Positions 1 to 6,762 of a stretch of 8,984 bases of DNA are shown here, piece by piece. The notes beneath the pieces were generated by a model. The model had not been told where the DNA came from, ran no database searches, and saw nothing but the letters and a program-made list of their open reading frames with translations. The translations under genes were made by a program, and so were the position numbers. The DNA comes from Clostridiales bacterium (GTDB lineage Bacteria > Bacillota > Clostridia > Lachnospirales > WQUN01), in the NCBI GenBank assembly GCA_031269415.1, contig JAISZF010000073.1, forward strand, positions 1-8,984, read 5' to 3'. Each line of letters begins with the position of its first letter. The first letter of the stretch is position 1.

Positions 1-171
1 GTGAGCCGCCGCCGCGGGTTTTCCGTCCGCAAGCAGCAAAACGGCTGAACCGGGCGAATAGAAAAAATCTAAAAACCGCCTGACATCCCGCTCCGTATCG
101 CCGAACACCGCTGTCCATATCCTGACGACCGCCGGGAAATCGCTCTTTTCGGCTGGCGCTACGCGTATCAT
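1..171 (-). CDS. GNAT-family N-acetyltransferase, N-terminal fragment (runs off left edge)
   Basis: Only the first 57 residues are in the window. The protein begins MIRVAPAEKSDFPAVVRIW and continues through VFGDTERDVRRFLDFFYSP to a strand reading SAVLLLADGKPAAAAH. This is the usual opening of a Gcn5-related acetyltransferase: strand 1, a helix that scans the substrate, then the hairpin carrying an 'xxDGKxxA' turn. The acetyl-CoA loop would lie beyond the edge, so neither substrate nor activity can be judged. The ATG at 169-171 overlaps the upstream DUF2156 stop (168-170) as ATGA, which suggests translational coupling and decided this start. An in-frame ATG at 178-180 would add three residues; neither has a clear ribosome binding site. 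The family call rests on N-terminal pattern only. Confidence 0.7.
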   Translation of the reverse strand, partial: MIRVAPAEKSDFPAVVRIWTAVFGDTERDVRRFLDFFYSPGSAVLLLADGKPAAAAH

Positions 172-1067
172 CGCGTCCATACGGCGGTATATTTTTCAAC
201 AAATGAGTCGGGATAATATGATCTTTTAGACTTGCGCAGACTCTCCAGCCCCATGTCTTCCTCGCGGTTTATATATTTCAATTCGGGATACAGTGAAAGC
301 ACATGCCTGACAAACTCGCGGTTTATCATTTGATACGCGCCGATAACGTCCTGACGCGCCTTTTCAAAGTGAATCACATATGTTTCCCTGGACAGCCGCT
401 CACCGACGGTAAACGCGCACGCGTTTCCGTTCGCGTACAGCAGCCCGCCCTCCATACGCAGAGCCGCGAAATTGTCCAGCATTTTTGTAAAGGCTTCGCA
501 TTCGCCGCTTATATCCGTTTCGCCGTCCTGCCGGCTCTTTGCCCACAAATCAAATATTTTTTCACATTCTGGTAGATCGGTCACGCACACAGGCTTAAAA
601 CGCCAGTCAAACGCGGCGGTAAAATTGTTGATATAATTTCGTTTCGCGTGAAGTTTTTTTCCGGCCAAAGTCGCCAGTTTTTCCGCGAGGTAGATATAAT
701 CAAAGAGTTCAGGGCGGGCAGTGAAAGAGAATTTGCCCGGGAACAAGGATTCAAGCCGCGCGCGCGCGTCAGGCGTAACCGATTGTAAACGCAGGGGATT
801 ATCCGTCCGAATACCCCGCAGCGTTTCGATAACCGCCCTAAGCCGCTCGTCTGTATCAGCTCCGAGCGGAAAGGAGTATGTCAGATCTCCGTCCATTATC
901 GTTTCGATTACGCAGCAGCCGTTAATCATAGCGGCATGTATCTTGAACAATTTACTCCACGCGAACAGGTTCATAAAGCTATAGTCCGCGTTTTGAGTAT
1001 TCTCGGCATAGACCATGGGATATATCCAATCCCGGTCAGATATCGTTACCGGTGTAAAAAGCGACAT
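168..1067 (-). CDS. DUF2156 domain-containing protein (LPG-synthase C-terminal-like)
   Basis: A 299-residue protein with no signal peptide or membrane segment, so probably cytoplasmic. It looks like two tandem GNAT-like halves, as in the DUF2156 family, which is related to the C-terminal transferase domain of phosphatidylglycerol lysyltransferases. Diagnostic stretches are ADYSFMNLFAW near residue 27, LAGKKLHAKRNYINNF (134-149), the HFEKA...GAYQMINREF region (233-252) and YINREEDMGLESLRKSKRSY (265-284). Stand-alone forms are common in Clostridia and their substrate is unknown; aminoacyl transfer from a charged tRNA is possible by homology, but nothing here proves it. The ATG start at 1067 has a weak GGAAG about 10 nt upstream. 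A good extended -10 promoter lies about 40 bp upstream. The stop overlaps the ATG of a GNAT gene, so the two form an operon. Confidence 0.85.
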   Translation of the reverse strand: MSLFTPVTISDRDWIYPMVYAENTQNADYSFMNLFAWSKLFKIHAAMINGCCVIETIMDGDLTYSFPLGADTDERLRAVIETLRGIRTDNPLRLQSVTPDARARLESLFPGKFSFTARPELFDYIYLAEKLATLAGKKLHAKRNYINNFTAAFDWRFKPVCVTDLPECEKIFDLWAKSRQDGETDISGECEAFTKMLDNFAALRMEGGLLYANGNACAFTVGERLSRETYVIHFEKARQDVIGAYQMINREFVRHVLSLYPELKYINREEDMGLESLRKSKRSYYPDSFVEKYTAVWTR

Positions 1068-1105
1068 TAATTTAACACTTCCAGACGTTTAATAGGGATA
1101 TAAAC

Positions 1106-1134
1106 ATTATACCACAAATCTTGCGATAGGTATA
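1106..1134 (-). promoter_or_regulatory. Predicted sigma-A promoter for the DUF2156-GNAT operon
   Basis: On the minus strand a perfect -10 TATAAT (plus-strand 1106-1111) is preceded by TGG, giving an extended -10 (TGN) element. A weak -35, TATACC (1129-1134), sits 17 bp upstream. Transcription would start near 1099, leaving a leader of about 30 nt. It overlaps the plus-strand promoter for the transaldolase operon. Confidence 0.6.
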
Positions 1135-1149
1135 TTTCCATGATATACT
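1121..1149 (+). promoter_or_regulatory. Predicted sigma-A promoter for the transaldolase-transketolase-ADH operon
   Basis: TTGCGA (1121-1126) and TATACT (1144-1149) are separated by 17 bp, and the -10 is preceded by TGA, an extended -10. Transcription would start around 1156, only about 18 nt before the ATG at 1175, leaving just room for the ribosome binding site. A perfect 6-bp inverted repeat, GTATAT-7 nt-ATATAC (1130-1148), covers the spacer and most of the -10 and could be an operator; no regulator is identified. Confidence 0.6.
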
Positions 1150-1174
1150 AATGAAAAATGAAAGGGGAATAATA

Positions 1175-1822
1175 ATGAAATTATTCATCGATACCGCCAA
1201 CGTCGCGCATATCCGCGCAGCGAATGATTTTGGCGTAATTTGCGGCGTAACGACAAATCCTTCCCTCATCGCGAAAGAGGGCAGGAATTTTATTGAGGTC
1301 GTCAAGGAGATTACGTCAATAGTAGACGGACCGATCAGCGCGGAGGTCGTCAGCCTTGATCACGAGGGCATGGTAAGTGAGGCCAGACCGCTGGCGAAGA
1401 TACACCCGAACATCGTAATAAAGATTCCAATGACCCTCGAGGGACTGAAGGCCGTCAAGATCCTGGACGCGGAAGGAATTAAAACCAATGTCACGCTGAT
1501 CTTCTCATCTACTCAAGCCCTGCTGGCCGCGCGGGCGGGCGCTTCTTATGTCAGCCCGTTTTTGGGCCGTCTGGACGACGTGGGGATGGACGGTATGCGT
1601 TTGATTGAGGAAATCGTGGACATCTTTAATATACACGGCATATCGACAGAGATTATCGCCGCGAGTATCCGTCACCCTATCCATGTGATACAAGCCGCCA
1701 GACTGGGCGCGCATATCGCGACGGTACCTTATAACGTCATTGTCCAGATGAGCAGGCATCCGTTAACCGACGCCGGTATTGAACGCTTTATTAAAGACTG
1801 GGAAAGCGTCCCAAAAAATTGA
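1175..1822 (+). CDS. tal: Transaldolase, small TalC/MipB type
   Basis: This 215-residue enzyme would transfer a dihydroxyacetone unit between sedoheptulose 7-phosphate and glyceraldehyde 3-phosphate in the non-oxidative pentose phosphate pathway. The length matches the short transaldolase / fructose-6-phosphate aldolase family. It opens MKLFIDTANV, has GVTTNPSLIAKEG (24-36), the Schiff-base lysine K83 in IVIKIPMT, NVTLIFS (105-111), and phosphate-binding candidates R132 and S164. The active-site position that is Tyr in fructose-6-phosphate aldolase (YVAPY) is Phe here (F129 in YVSPFLGRLDD), which favours true transaldolase over aldolase. The ATG at 1175 was chosen because GGGG at 1164-1167 lies 7 nt upstream; an in-frame ATG at 1151 lies at or before the predicted transcription start and lacks a site. 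Seven nucleotides separate it from transketolase. Confidence 0.93.
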   Translation: MKLFIDTANVAHIRAANDFGVICGVTTNPSLIAKEGRNFIEVVKEITSIVDGPISAEVVSLDHEGMVSEARPLAKIHPNIVIKIPMTLEGLKAVKILDAEGIKTNVTLIFSSTQALLAARAGASYVSPFLGRLDDVGMDGMRLIEEIVDIFNIHGISTEIIAASIRHPIHVIQAARLGAHIATVPYNVIVQMSRHPLTDAGIERFIKDWESVPKN

Positions 1823-1829
1823 GGTTATT

Positions 1830-3809
1830 ATGACGAAGATAGAAGAACTCTCGATTAACACCATTCGATTTTTGAGCGCGGAAGCTATTCAAAAGGCCAA
1901 AAGCGGCCACCCCGGCCTGCCGCTCGGGGCCGCTCCCGCCGCTTATACGCTGTGGGCTGATTTCCTGAAAATAAACCCCGAAAGCCCGGAATGGCCCGAT
2001 CGGGATCGTTTCATTCTGTCCGCCGGGCACGGTTCCGCATTGCTGTATTCACTGCTTCATCTCTTCGGGTTCGGTCTTACGATAGACGATCTGAAGAATT
2101 TCCGCCAGGCGGGCAGTCTTACACCGGGGCACCCGGAATACGGCCACACCATAGGGGTTGAAGTTACCACCGGTCCGCTGGGGCAGGGTATCGCGAACGG
2201 CGTCGGAATGGCTGTAACGGAAAAATATCTGGCCGCCAGGTTCAATAAACCCGACGCGCGGCTTATCGATCATTATACTTATGTATTACACGGCGACGGC
2301 TGCCTTATGGAGGGCGTATCCGCGGAAGCCGCGTCTTTGGCGGGCACGCTTGGGTTGGGCAAGCTGATTCTGTTATATGATTCCAATAATATAACCATAG
2401 AGGGCGACACGCGAATCGCGTTCCGCGAAAACGTTCTCGACAGATTCAAGGCGTATGGCTGGCATGTACAATTGGTTTCCGACGGAAACGATACCGGCGC
2501 TATCGCGGACGCCATTAAAGAAGCGAAATCCGTCACGGACAAGCCGTCTATTATTGAAATAAAAACCCTAATCGGGTACGGCGCTCCGAATAAGCAAGGG
2601 AAAGCCTCGGCGCACGGGGAACCCTTGGGCGCGGACGAGATCAACGCGGCGAAAAAAGCCGCGGGTTGGCCTTACGAAGAGGAATTCTTTGTGCCTGATG
2701 CCGTTAAGACGCACATGAATTCAATTTTAGCGGGAAAATCCGAATCCATGGCGGCATGGCGCAAACTGGCTGAAGAATATGAAGCCGCTTACCCGGATGA
2801 TTACAGAGAGTGGAAGCTTTGGAACAGCGGCAGTCCGGCGGTGGATCTATTAAATAATGAAGATTTTTGGACATATGAAGGCAGCCCGGCGACGCGCGTT
2901 TCTTCCGAGCGGGTGCTGAATAAGGCTTGCAAGCTGATTCCGAATCTGATTGGCGGATCCGCTGATTTATCCCCTTCGACCAAAACGATTATGAAAGGGC
3001 GCGGCGACTTTTCAGCCGAAACCCCTGAAGGCTCCAACATGCATTTCGGCATCCGTGAACACGCTATGACAGCAATTGCCAATGGAATGTCTCTGCATGG
3101 CGGGGTTATCCCATATGTGGCGGGGTTCTTCGTGTTTTCCGATTATATGAAGCCGGCCATGCGTCTTTCTGCGTTAATGAAACTTCCGGTAATCTATATC
3201 ATGACGCATGACAGCGTTGGGGTAGGGGAGGACGGCCCCACCCACCAGCCTGTTGAGCAGTTGGCCTCGCTGCGAAGTATACCGGGCTTTACCGTTATGC
3301 GCCCGTGTGACACGCGTGAAACGGCTGCCGCGTGGTATCTCGCGCTGACGCGCAAAGGCCCGTCCGCGCTGGCGCTGTCGCGGCAAAATTTGCCGGCGCT
3401 GCCGGATACAGGCAAAGCCGCGTTAAGAGGCGCGTACATCATAAAGGAAACGGCTGAGCCGGACATTATTCTGCTGGCGTCAGGTTCTGAAACGAGTTTG
3501 ATATGTGAAGCGGCGGATATCTTGAAAGCAAAGGGCGTTAACGCAAGGGCTGTCAGCGTCTTTTCCATGGAGATTTTCGACGAGCAGGAGGAAGACTACA
3601 AGGAATCCGTGCTGCCGGCCGGTGTCAGGGTCAGGCTGGCTGTGGAGGCCGCGTCCTCGTTCGGCTGGCATAAATATACCGGCTTGGACGGCGGTATTAT
3701 CTCCATAGACACATTCGGAGCTTCCGGCCCGGCGAATCTCTTGTTTAAACAGTATGGATTTACTGTGGAAAATGTCGTCGCCAAAGCGATGGATTTATTG
3801 AGGAAGTGA
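1830..3809 (+). CDS. tkt: Transketolase
   Basis: A full-length 659-residue thiamine diphosphate enzyme that moves two-carbon ketol units between sugar phosphates in the pentose phosphate pathway. It is cytoplasmic and active as a homodimer. Visible landmarks match Escherichia coli transketolase almost position for position: H27 in SGHPGLPLG, H68 in SAGHGS, GPLGQG (115-120), the cofactor motif GDGCLMEG with D156 and metal ligands N186 and I188, the catalytic glutamate E410 in GIREHAM of the pyrimidine domain, H460-D461 in THDSVGVGEDG, and H472 in THQPVEQ. The C-terminal domain is complete. The ATG at 1830 has GAGG (1821-1824) 5 nt upstream, overlapping the transaldolase stop; an upstream in-frame ATG at 1779 would lie inside transaldolase and is unlikely. 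No catalytic residue is missing. Confidence 0.97.
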   Translation: MTKIEELSINTIRFLSAEAIQKAKSGHPGLPLGAAPAAYTLWADFLKINPESPEWPDRDRFILSAGHGSALLYSLLHLFGFGLTIDDLKNFRQAGSLTPGHPEYGHTIGVEVTTGPLGQGIANGVGMAVTEKYLAARFNKPDARLIDHYTYVLHGDGCLMEGVSAEAASLAGTLGLGKLILLYDSNNITIEGDTRIAFRENVLDRFKAYGWHVQLVSDGNDTGAIADAIKEAKSVTDKPSIIEIKTLIGYGAPNKQGKASAHGEPLGADEINAAKKAAGWPYEEEFFVPDAVKTHMNSILAGKSESMAAWRKLAEEYEAAYPDDYREWKLWNSGSPAVDLLNNEDFWTYEGSPATRVSSERVLNKACKLIPNLIGGSADLSPSTKTIMKGRGDFSAETPEGSNMHFGIREHAMTAIANGMSLHGGVIPYVAGFFVFSDYMKPAMRLSALMKLPVIYIMTHDSVGVGEDGPTHQPVEQLASLRSIPGFTVMRPCDTRETAAAWYLALTRKGPSALALSRQNLPALPDTGKAALRGAYIIKETAEPDIILLASGSETSLICEAADILKAKGVNARAVSVFSMEIFDEQEEDYKESVLPAGVRVRLAVEAASSFGWHKYTGLDGGIISIDTFGASGPANLLFKQYGFTVENVVAKAMDLLRK

Positions 3810-3816
3810 AGAGTCT

Positions 3817-4986
3817 ATGGAAAATTTTTCGTTTCTAAACCCCACCCGGATTATATTTGGGAGGGGCACTCAGAGTGAGGCGGGCGCTTACGCCGCCAAA
3901 TACGGCAAAAAGGTTCTGCTTCATTATGGCGGCGGCAGTATCAAGCGTTCCGGCCTGTACGATCAGGTTGTTCAATCCCTGTCGGACGCGGGTCTTGAAT
4001 TTGTGGAGTTAGGCGGCGTACAGCCTAACCCGCGTCTAACTCTGGCAAAAAAGGGTATAGAGCTGGCCCGCGCCGAGGGAGTGGATTTTATTCTGGCGGT
4101 CGGCGGCGGAAGTGTCATTGATTCAGCCAAGTGCATTTCTATCGGCGTGCCTTATGAAGGCGGCGTATGGGACTTTTACGACAGGAAAGCGGTTCCCGGA
4201 AAGGCGTTGGGCATAGGGGTTGTGCTGACCATTCCTGCCGCGGGCAGCGAGTCCAGCGACAGCAGCGTTATTACCAATGAAGACGGGCCGTATAAAACAG
4301 GACTCTCGTCCGACATATTCATCCCTAAATTCGCCATCCTGAACCCCGAGCTGACTTATACCCTGCCCGCGTATCAAACGGCTTCCGGCGCGGCGGATAT
4401 GCTGGCGCATGTTATGGAACGCTATTTCACGAACGCGCGTGACGTGGATCTCTCCGATAAACTATGCGAAGCCCTTATGCGCGCTATAATCCACAACGCG
4501 CCGCTGGCGATAAAGAACCCGGAAGATTACAACGCCCGCGCTGAAATAATGTGGAGCGCCACTTTGGCGCATAACAACCTGGTCGGCATGGGGCGCGTGG
4601 GCGACTGGGCCAGTCATCACATACAGCACGAGCTGGGCGCCGTATATGACATGGCGCATGGCGCGGGTTTGGCGATTATATTCCCCGCGTGGATGAAATA
4701 TGTCTGCAAACATGATGTTACCCGTTTCGCGCAGTTCGCCAACAAAGTGTTCGGCGTGGAATATGATTTCTGGAATCCGGAGAATACCGCCTTGGAGGGT
4801 ATTGCGCGCTTGGAGCGTTTCTTTGAGAGCATAGACATGCCGATTCGTCTTTCGCAAGCCGGTCTGCCGGACATTGAGGCGAATATCCCGCTGATGGCTA
4901 AAAAAGCGACCAGAAAAGCCCTGCAGGGTCAGTTTGTAAAATTGGGCGCGGAAGATATTGAGAAGATATATCATTTGGCTATGTAA
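3817..4986 (+). CDS. Iron-containing alcohol dehydrogenase, YqhD/butanol dehydrogenase-like
   Basis: A 389-residue group III (Fe-type) alcohol dehydrogenase. The N-terminal Rossmann-like half has GGGSIKR (38-44), a loop that in YqhD/BDH enzymes accompanies NADPH use, and AVGGGSVIDSAK (94-105). The metal site is intact: D194 and H198 in SGAADMLAHVMERYF, H267 in DWASHHIQHEL, and H281 in DMAHGAGLA. These four numbers coincide with those of E. coli YqhD, a broad NADPH-dependent aldehyde reductase. The likely role is reduction of short-chain aldehydes (or oxidation of alcohols); the substrate cannot be read from sequence. It begins 7 nt after the transketolase stop, with AGGAAG (3801-3806) about 10 nt before the ATG, and is the last gene before a strong terminator. 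Its place in a pentose phosphate operon hints at glycolaldehyde, methylglyoxal or other sugar-derived aldehydes, or redox balancing; this is inference. Confidence 0.92.
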   Translation: MENFSFLNPTRIIFGRGTQSEAGAYAAKYGKKVLLHYGGGSIKRSGLYDQVVQSLSDAGLEFVELGGVQPNPRLTLAKKGIELARAEGVDFILAVGGGSVIDSAKCISIGVPYEGGVWDFYDRKAVPGKALGIGVVLTIPAAGSESSDSSVITNEDGPYKTGLSSDIFIPKFAILNPELTYTLPAYQTASGAADMLAHVMERYFTNARDVDLSDKLCEALMRAIIHNAPLAIKNPEDYNARAEIMWSATLAHNNLVGMGRVGDWASHHIQHELGAVYDMAHGAGLAIIFPAWMKYVCKHDVTRFAQFANKVFGVEYDFWNPENTALEGIARLERFFESIDMPIRLSQAGLPDIEANIPLMAKKATRKALQGQFVKLGAEDIEKIYHLAM

Positions 4987-4996
4987 TTGACGCGGC

Positions 4997-5028
4997 AAAA
5001 GACCTTGAGTTTTCACTCAAGGTCTTTT
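4997..5028. terminator. Shared bidirectional intrinsic terminator between converging operons
   Basis: A perfect inverted repeat with 14-bp arms (4997-5010 and 5015-5028) and a TTTC tetraloop. The arms end in AAAA/TTTT, so a short U-run is present on both transcripts. The plus strand continues T-rich (TTTTATTTCTAT) and should terminate well after the alcohol dehydrogenase. On the minus strand the sequence after the stem is GC-rich (GCCGCG), so termination there relies on the four paired Us and may be weaker. The aspS stop codon (5013-5015) lies in the loop and stem edge. Confidence 0.9.
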
Positions 5029-6758
5029 ATTTCTATATGCGCCTCATCCAACTGTTTCCGCGTAACATTACCGGGCGCGCTCATCAGCAAATCCCGCGCG
5101 TTCTTATCCATCGGGAAGGCAATGACCTCGCGGACGCTCGGTTCGTTCGCTAATAGCATAACTATACGGTCTATACCCGGCGCAATGCCCGCGTGCGGCG
5201 GCGCCCCAAATTTAAACGCGTTGAACAGAGCGGGGAATTTGTTCTCGACAGCCTCGCGGGTATACCCGGCTATACGGAACGCCTCCAGCATGATCTCCGG
5301 GCTGTGGTTGCGCACCGCGCCGGACGACAGTTCCGTGCCGTTGCACACTATATCATATTGAAACGCCTCGATAGTCAGCGGGTCTTTGTTAAGCAGAGCG
5401 TCCAGCCCGCCCTGGGGCATGGAGAACGGGTTGTGCGAGAACTCGATTTCTCCCGTGTCCTCATTACACTCATACATCGGGAAGTCCACAATCCAACAGA
5501 AGCGGAACACATCCGGCTCTATGAGGTTAAATTCGCGGCCCAGTTTATTGCGCAGGATGCCCGCGTATTTCAGGGCCTTATCGTGTTCATCCGCGATAAT
5601 GAACAGAGCGTCGCCTTTTTCGGCGTCACATCCTTTGATCAACGCGGATGTTTCCTCCGGAGAAAAGAATTTCGCGGCTGAGCCGTTAAGCGCGGCTTCG
5701 TCCGTCACCTTCAGCCAGACCAGACCCTTTGCGCCCTCGTCCACTATCTCCTTTGTAAGGCGATCAAACAGCTTGCGCGGGGCGGCCGCCGCGTTTTTTA
5801 CGCGTATGGCTTGAATATTCTGACCGATGAACGGCTTGAACTCGCTTGCCGCGAAGATCTCCGTAACATTGGTGAGGGTAAGCGGTACGCGCAGGTCCGG
5901 CTTATCGCTGCCGTATTGCCTCATGGCGTCGCGGTATTTGAGCCGGGGGAATGGCGGCGGCGATACTTCACATGTCGAGAACATACGGAAGATGTCGTAA
6001 ATCAGCGTTTCTATCGCGGAAAAAACGTCGTCCTGCTCCGCGAACGCCATTTCCACGTCCAGTTGATAAAACTCGCCGGGCGTCCGGTCGGCGCGGGCGT
6101 CCTCGTCGCGAAAACACGGCGCTATCTGAAAGTATTTGTCAAAGCCGGACAGCATTAAGAGTTGCTTGAACTGCTGCGGCGCCTGGGGCAGGGCGTAGAA
6201 CTTGCCAGGGTGTACCCGGCTGGGCACGATATAGTCGCGCGCGCCTTCCGGGGACGTACTGGTGAGAATAGGCGTCTGAATCTCCATGAAGCCCATGTCA
6301 GTCATTTTCTCGCGTATCGCGTGAATTATTTTGGAGCGCAGTATAATATTCGCGTGAACACGCGGGTTGCGCAGATCCAAATACCTGTATTTGAGCCGAA
6401 GATCCTCGCGGGTTTCCGTGGAGGCGTCGGTTTCAAATGGCAGCGGTTCCGTGCGTTTGCCCAGAATTACAATTTCTTCGGGTATGATCTCTATCTTGCC
6501 AGTAGGCATGTCCGGGTTAACGTCGGAACGCAAGACAACCTTGCCTTTTAGCTGGATGGTTGATTCGCGCGGTATATCACGTATTTTTTCCTTTATCGCC
6601 TCGTCTGTCACAACAGCCTGCGTTACTCCGTAATGGTCGCGCAGCGTAAAGAACAGGATAGCTCCCTTATCGCGGATATTACTGAGCCAGCCGCTCAGCG
6701 TCACATCCATATCCGCGTGCTGTTCGCGAAGCTCGCCGCATGTATGCGTGCGGTACAT
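5013..6758 (-). CDS. aspS: Aspartate--tRNA ligase (bacterial type)
   Basis: A 581-residue class II synthetase that activates aspartate and charges tRNA(Asp). The N-terminal OB-fold anticodon domain (about 1-105) opens MYRTHTCGELR. The catalytic core has the aspartate pocket QAPQQFKQ (Q195, K198), motif 2 FRDED (216-220) followed by ARADRTPGEFYQLD, and motif 3 GAPPHAGIAPGIDR (518-531). A GAD-type insertion lies in between (about 290-420), as in bacterial enzymes. The wording of motif 3 and of ELSSGAVRNHSPE (476-487) is what I associate with alphaproteobacterial-like AspRS rather than the common GGGSIRIH form. Residue 31, which is linked to tRNA discrimination, is lysine. It starts 4 nt after the glnS stop, with AAAGG inside the glnS end 8 nt upstream. 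The last four codons (KDLE) and the stop are part of the terminator hairpin. Confidence 0.96.
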   Translation of the reverse strand: MYRTHTCGELREQHADMDVTLSGWLSNIRDKGAILFFTLRDHYGVTQAVVTDEAIKEKIRDIPRESTIQLKGKVVLRSDVNPDMPTGKIEIIPEEIVILGKRTEPLPFETDASTETREDLRLKYRYLDLRNPRVHANIILRSKIIHAIREKMTDMGFMEIQTPILTSTSPEGARDYIVPSRVHPGKFYALPQAPQQFKQLLMLSGFDKYFQIAPCFRDEDARADRTPGEFYQLDVEMAFAEQDDVFSAIETLIYDIFRMFSTCEVSPPPFPRLKYRDAMRQYGSDKPDLRVPLTLTNVTEIFAASEFKPFIGQNIQAIRVKNAAAAPRKLFDRLTKEIVDEGAKGLVWLKVTDEAALNGSAAKFFSPEETSALIKGCDAEKGDALFIIADEHDKALKYAGILRNKLGREFNLIEPDVFRFCWIVDFPMYECNEDTGEIEFSHNPFSMPQGGLDALLNKDPLTIEAFQYDIVCNGTELSSGAVRNHSPEIMLEAFRIAGYTREAVENKFPALFNAFKFGAPPHAGIAPGIDRIVMLLANEPSVREVIAFPMDKNARDLLMSAPGNVTRKQLDEAHIEIKDLE

Positions 6759-6762
6759 ATCA

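Noticed and set aside
1151..1174. Upstream in-frame ATG that would extend transaldolase by eight residues
   Set aside because: It lies at or before the predicted transcription start and has no ribosome binding site, while the ATG at 1175 has GGGG at good spacing and begins the conserved MKLFIDTAN.
1779..1829. Upstream in-frame ATG for transketolase, overlapping transaldolase
   Set aside because: The extra 17 residues have no family counterpart, and the ATG at 1830 has GAGG 5 nt upstream.
5193..6551. Long plus-strand open frames inside aspS
   Set aside because: They are antisense to a complete, motif-verified gene, lack recognisable domains and binding sites, and are expected from the high G+C codon pattern.
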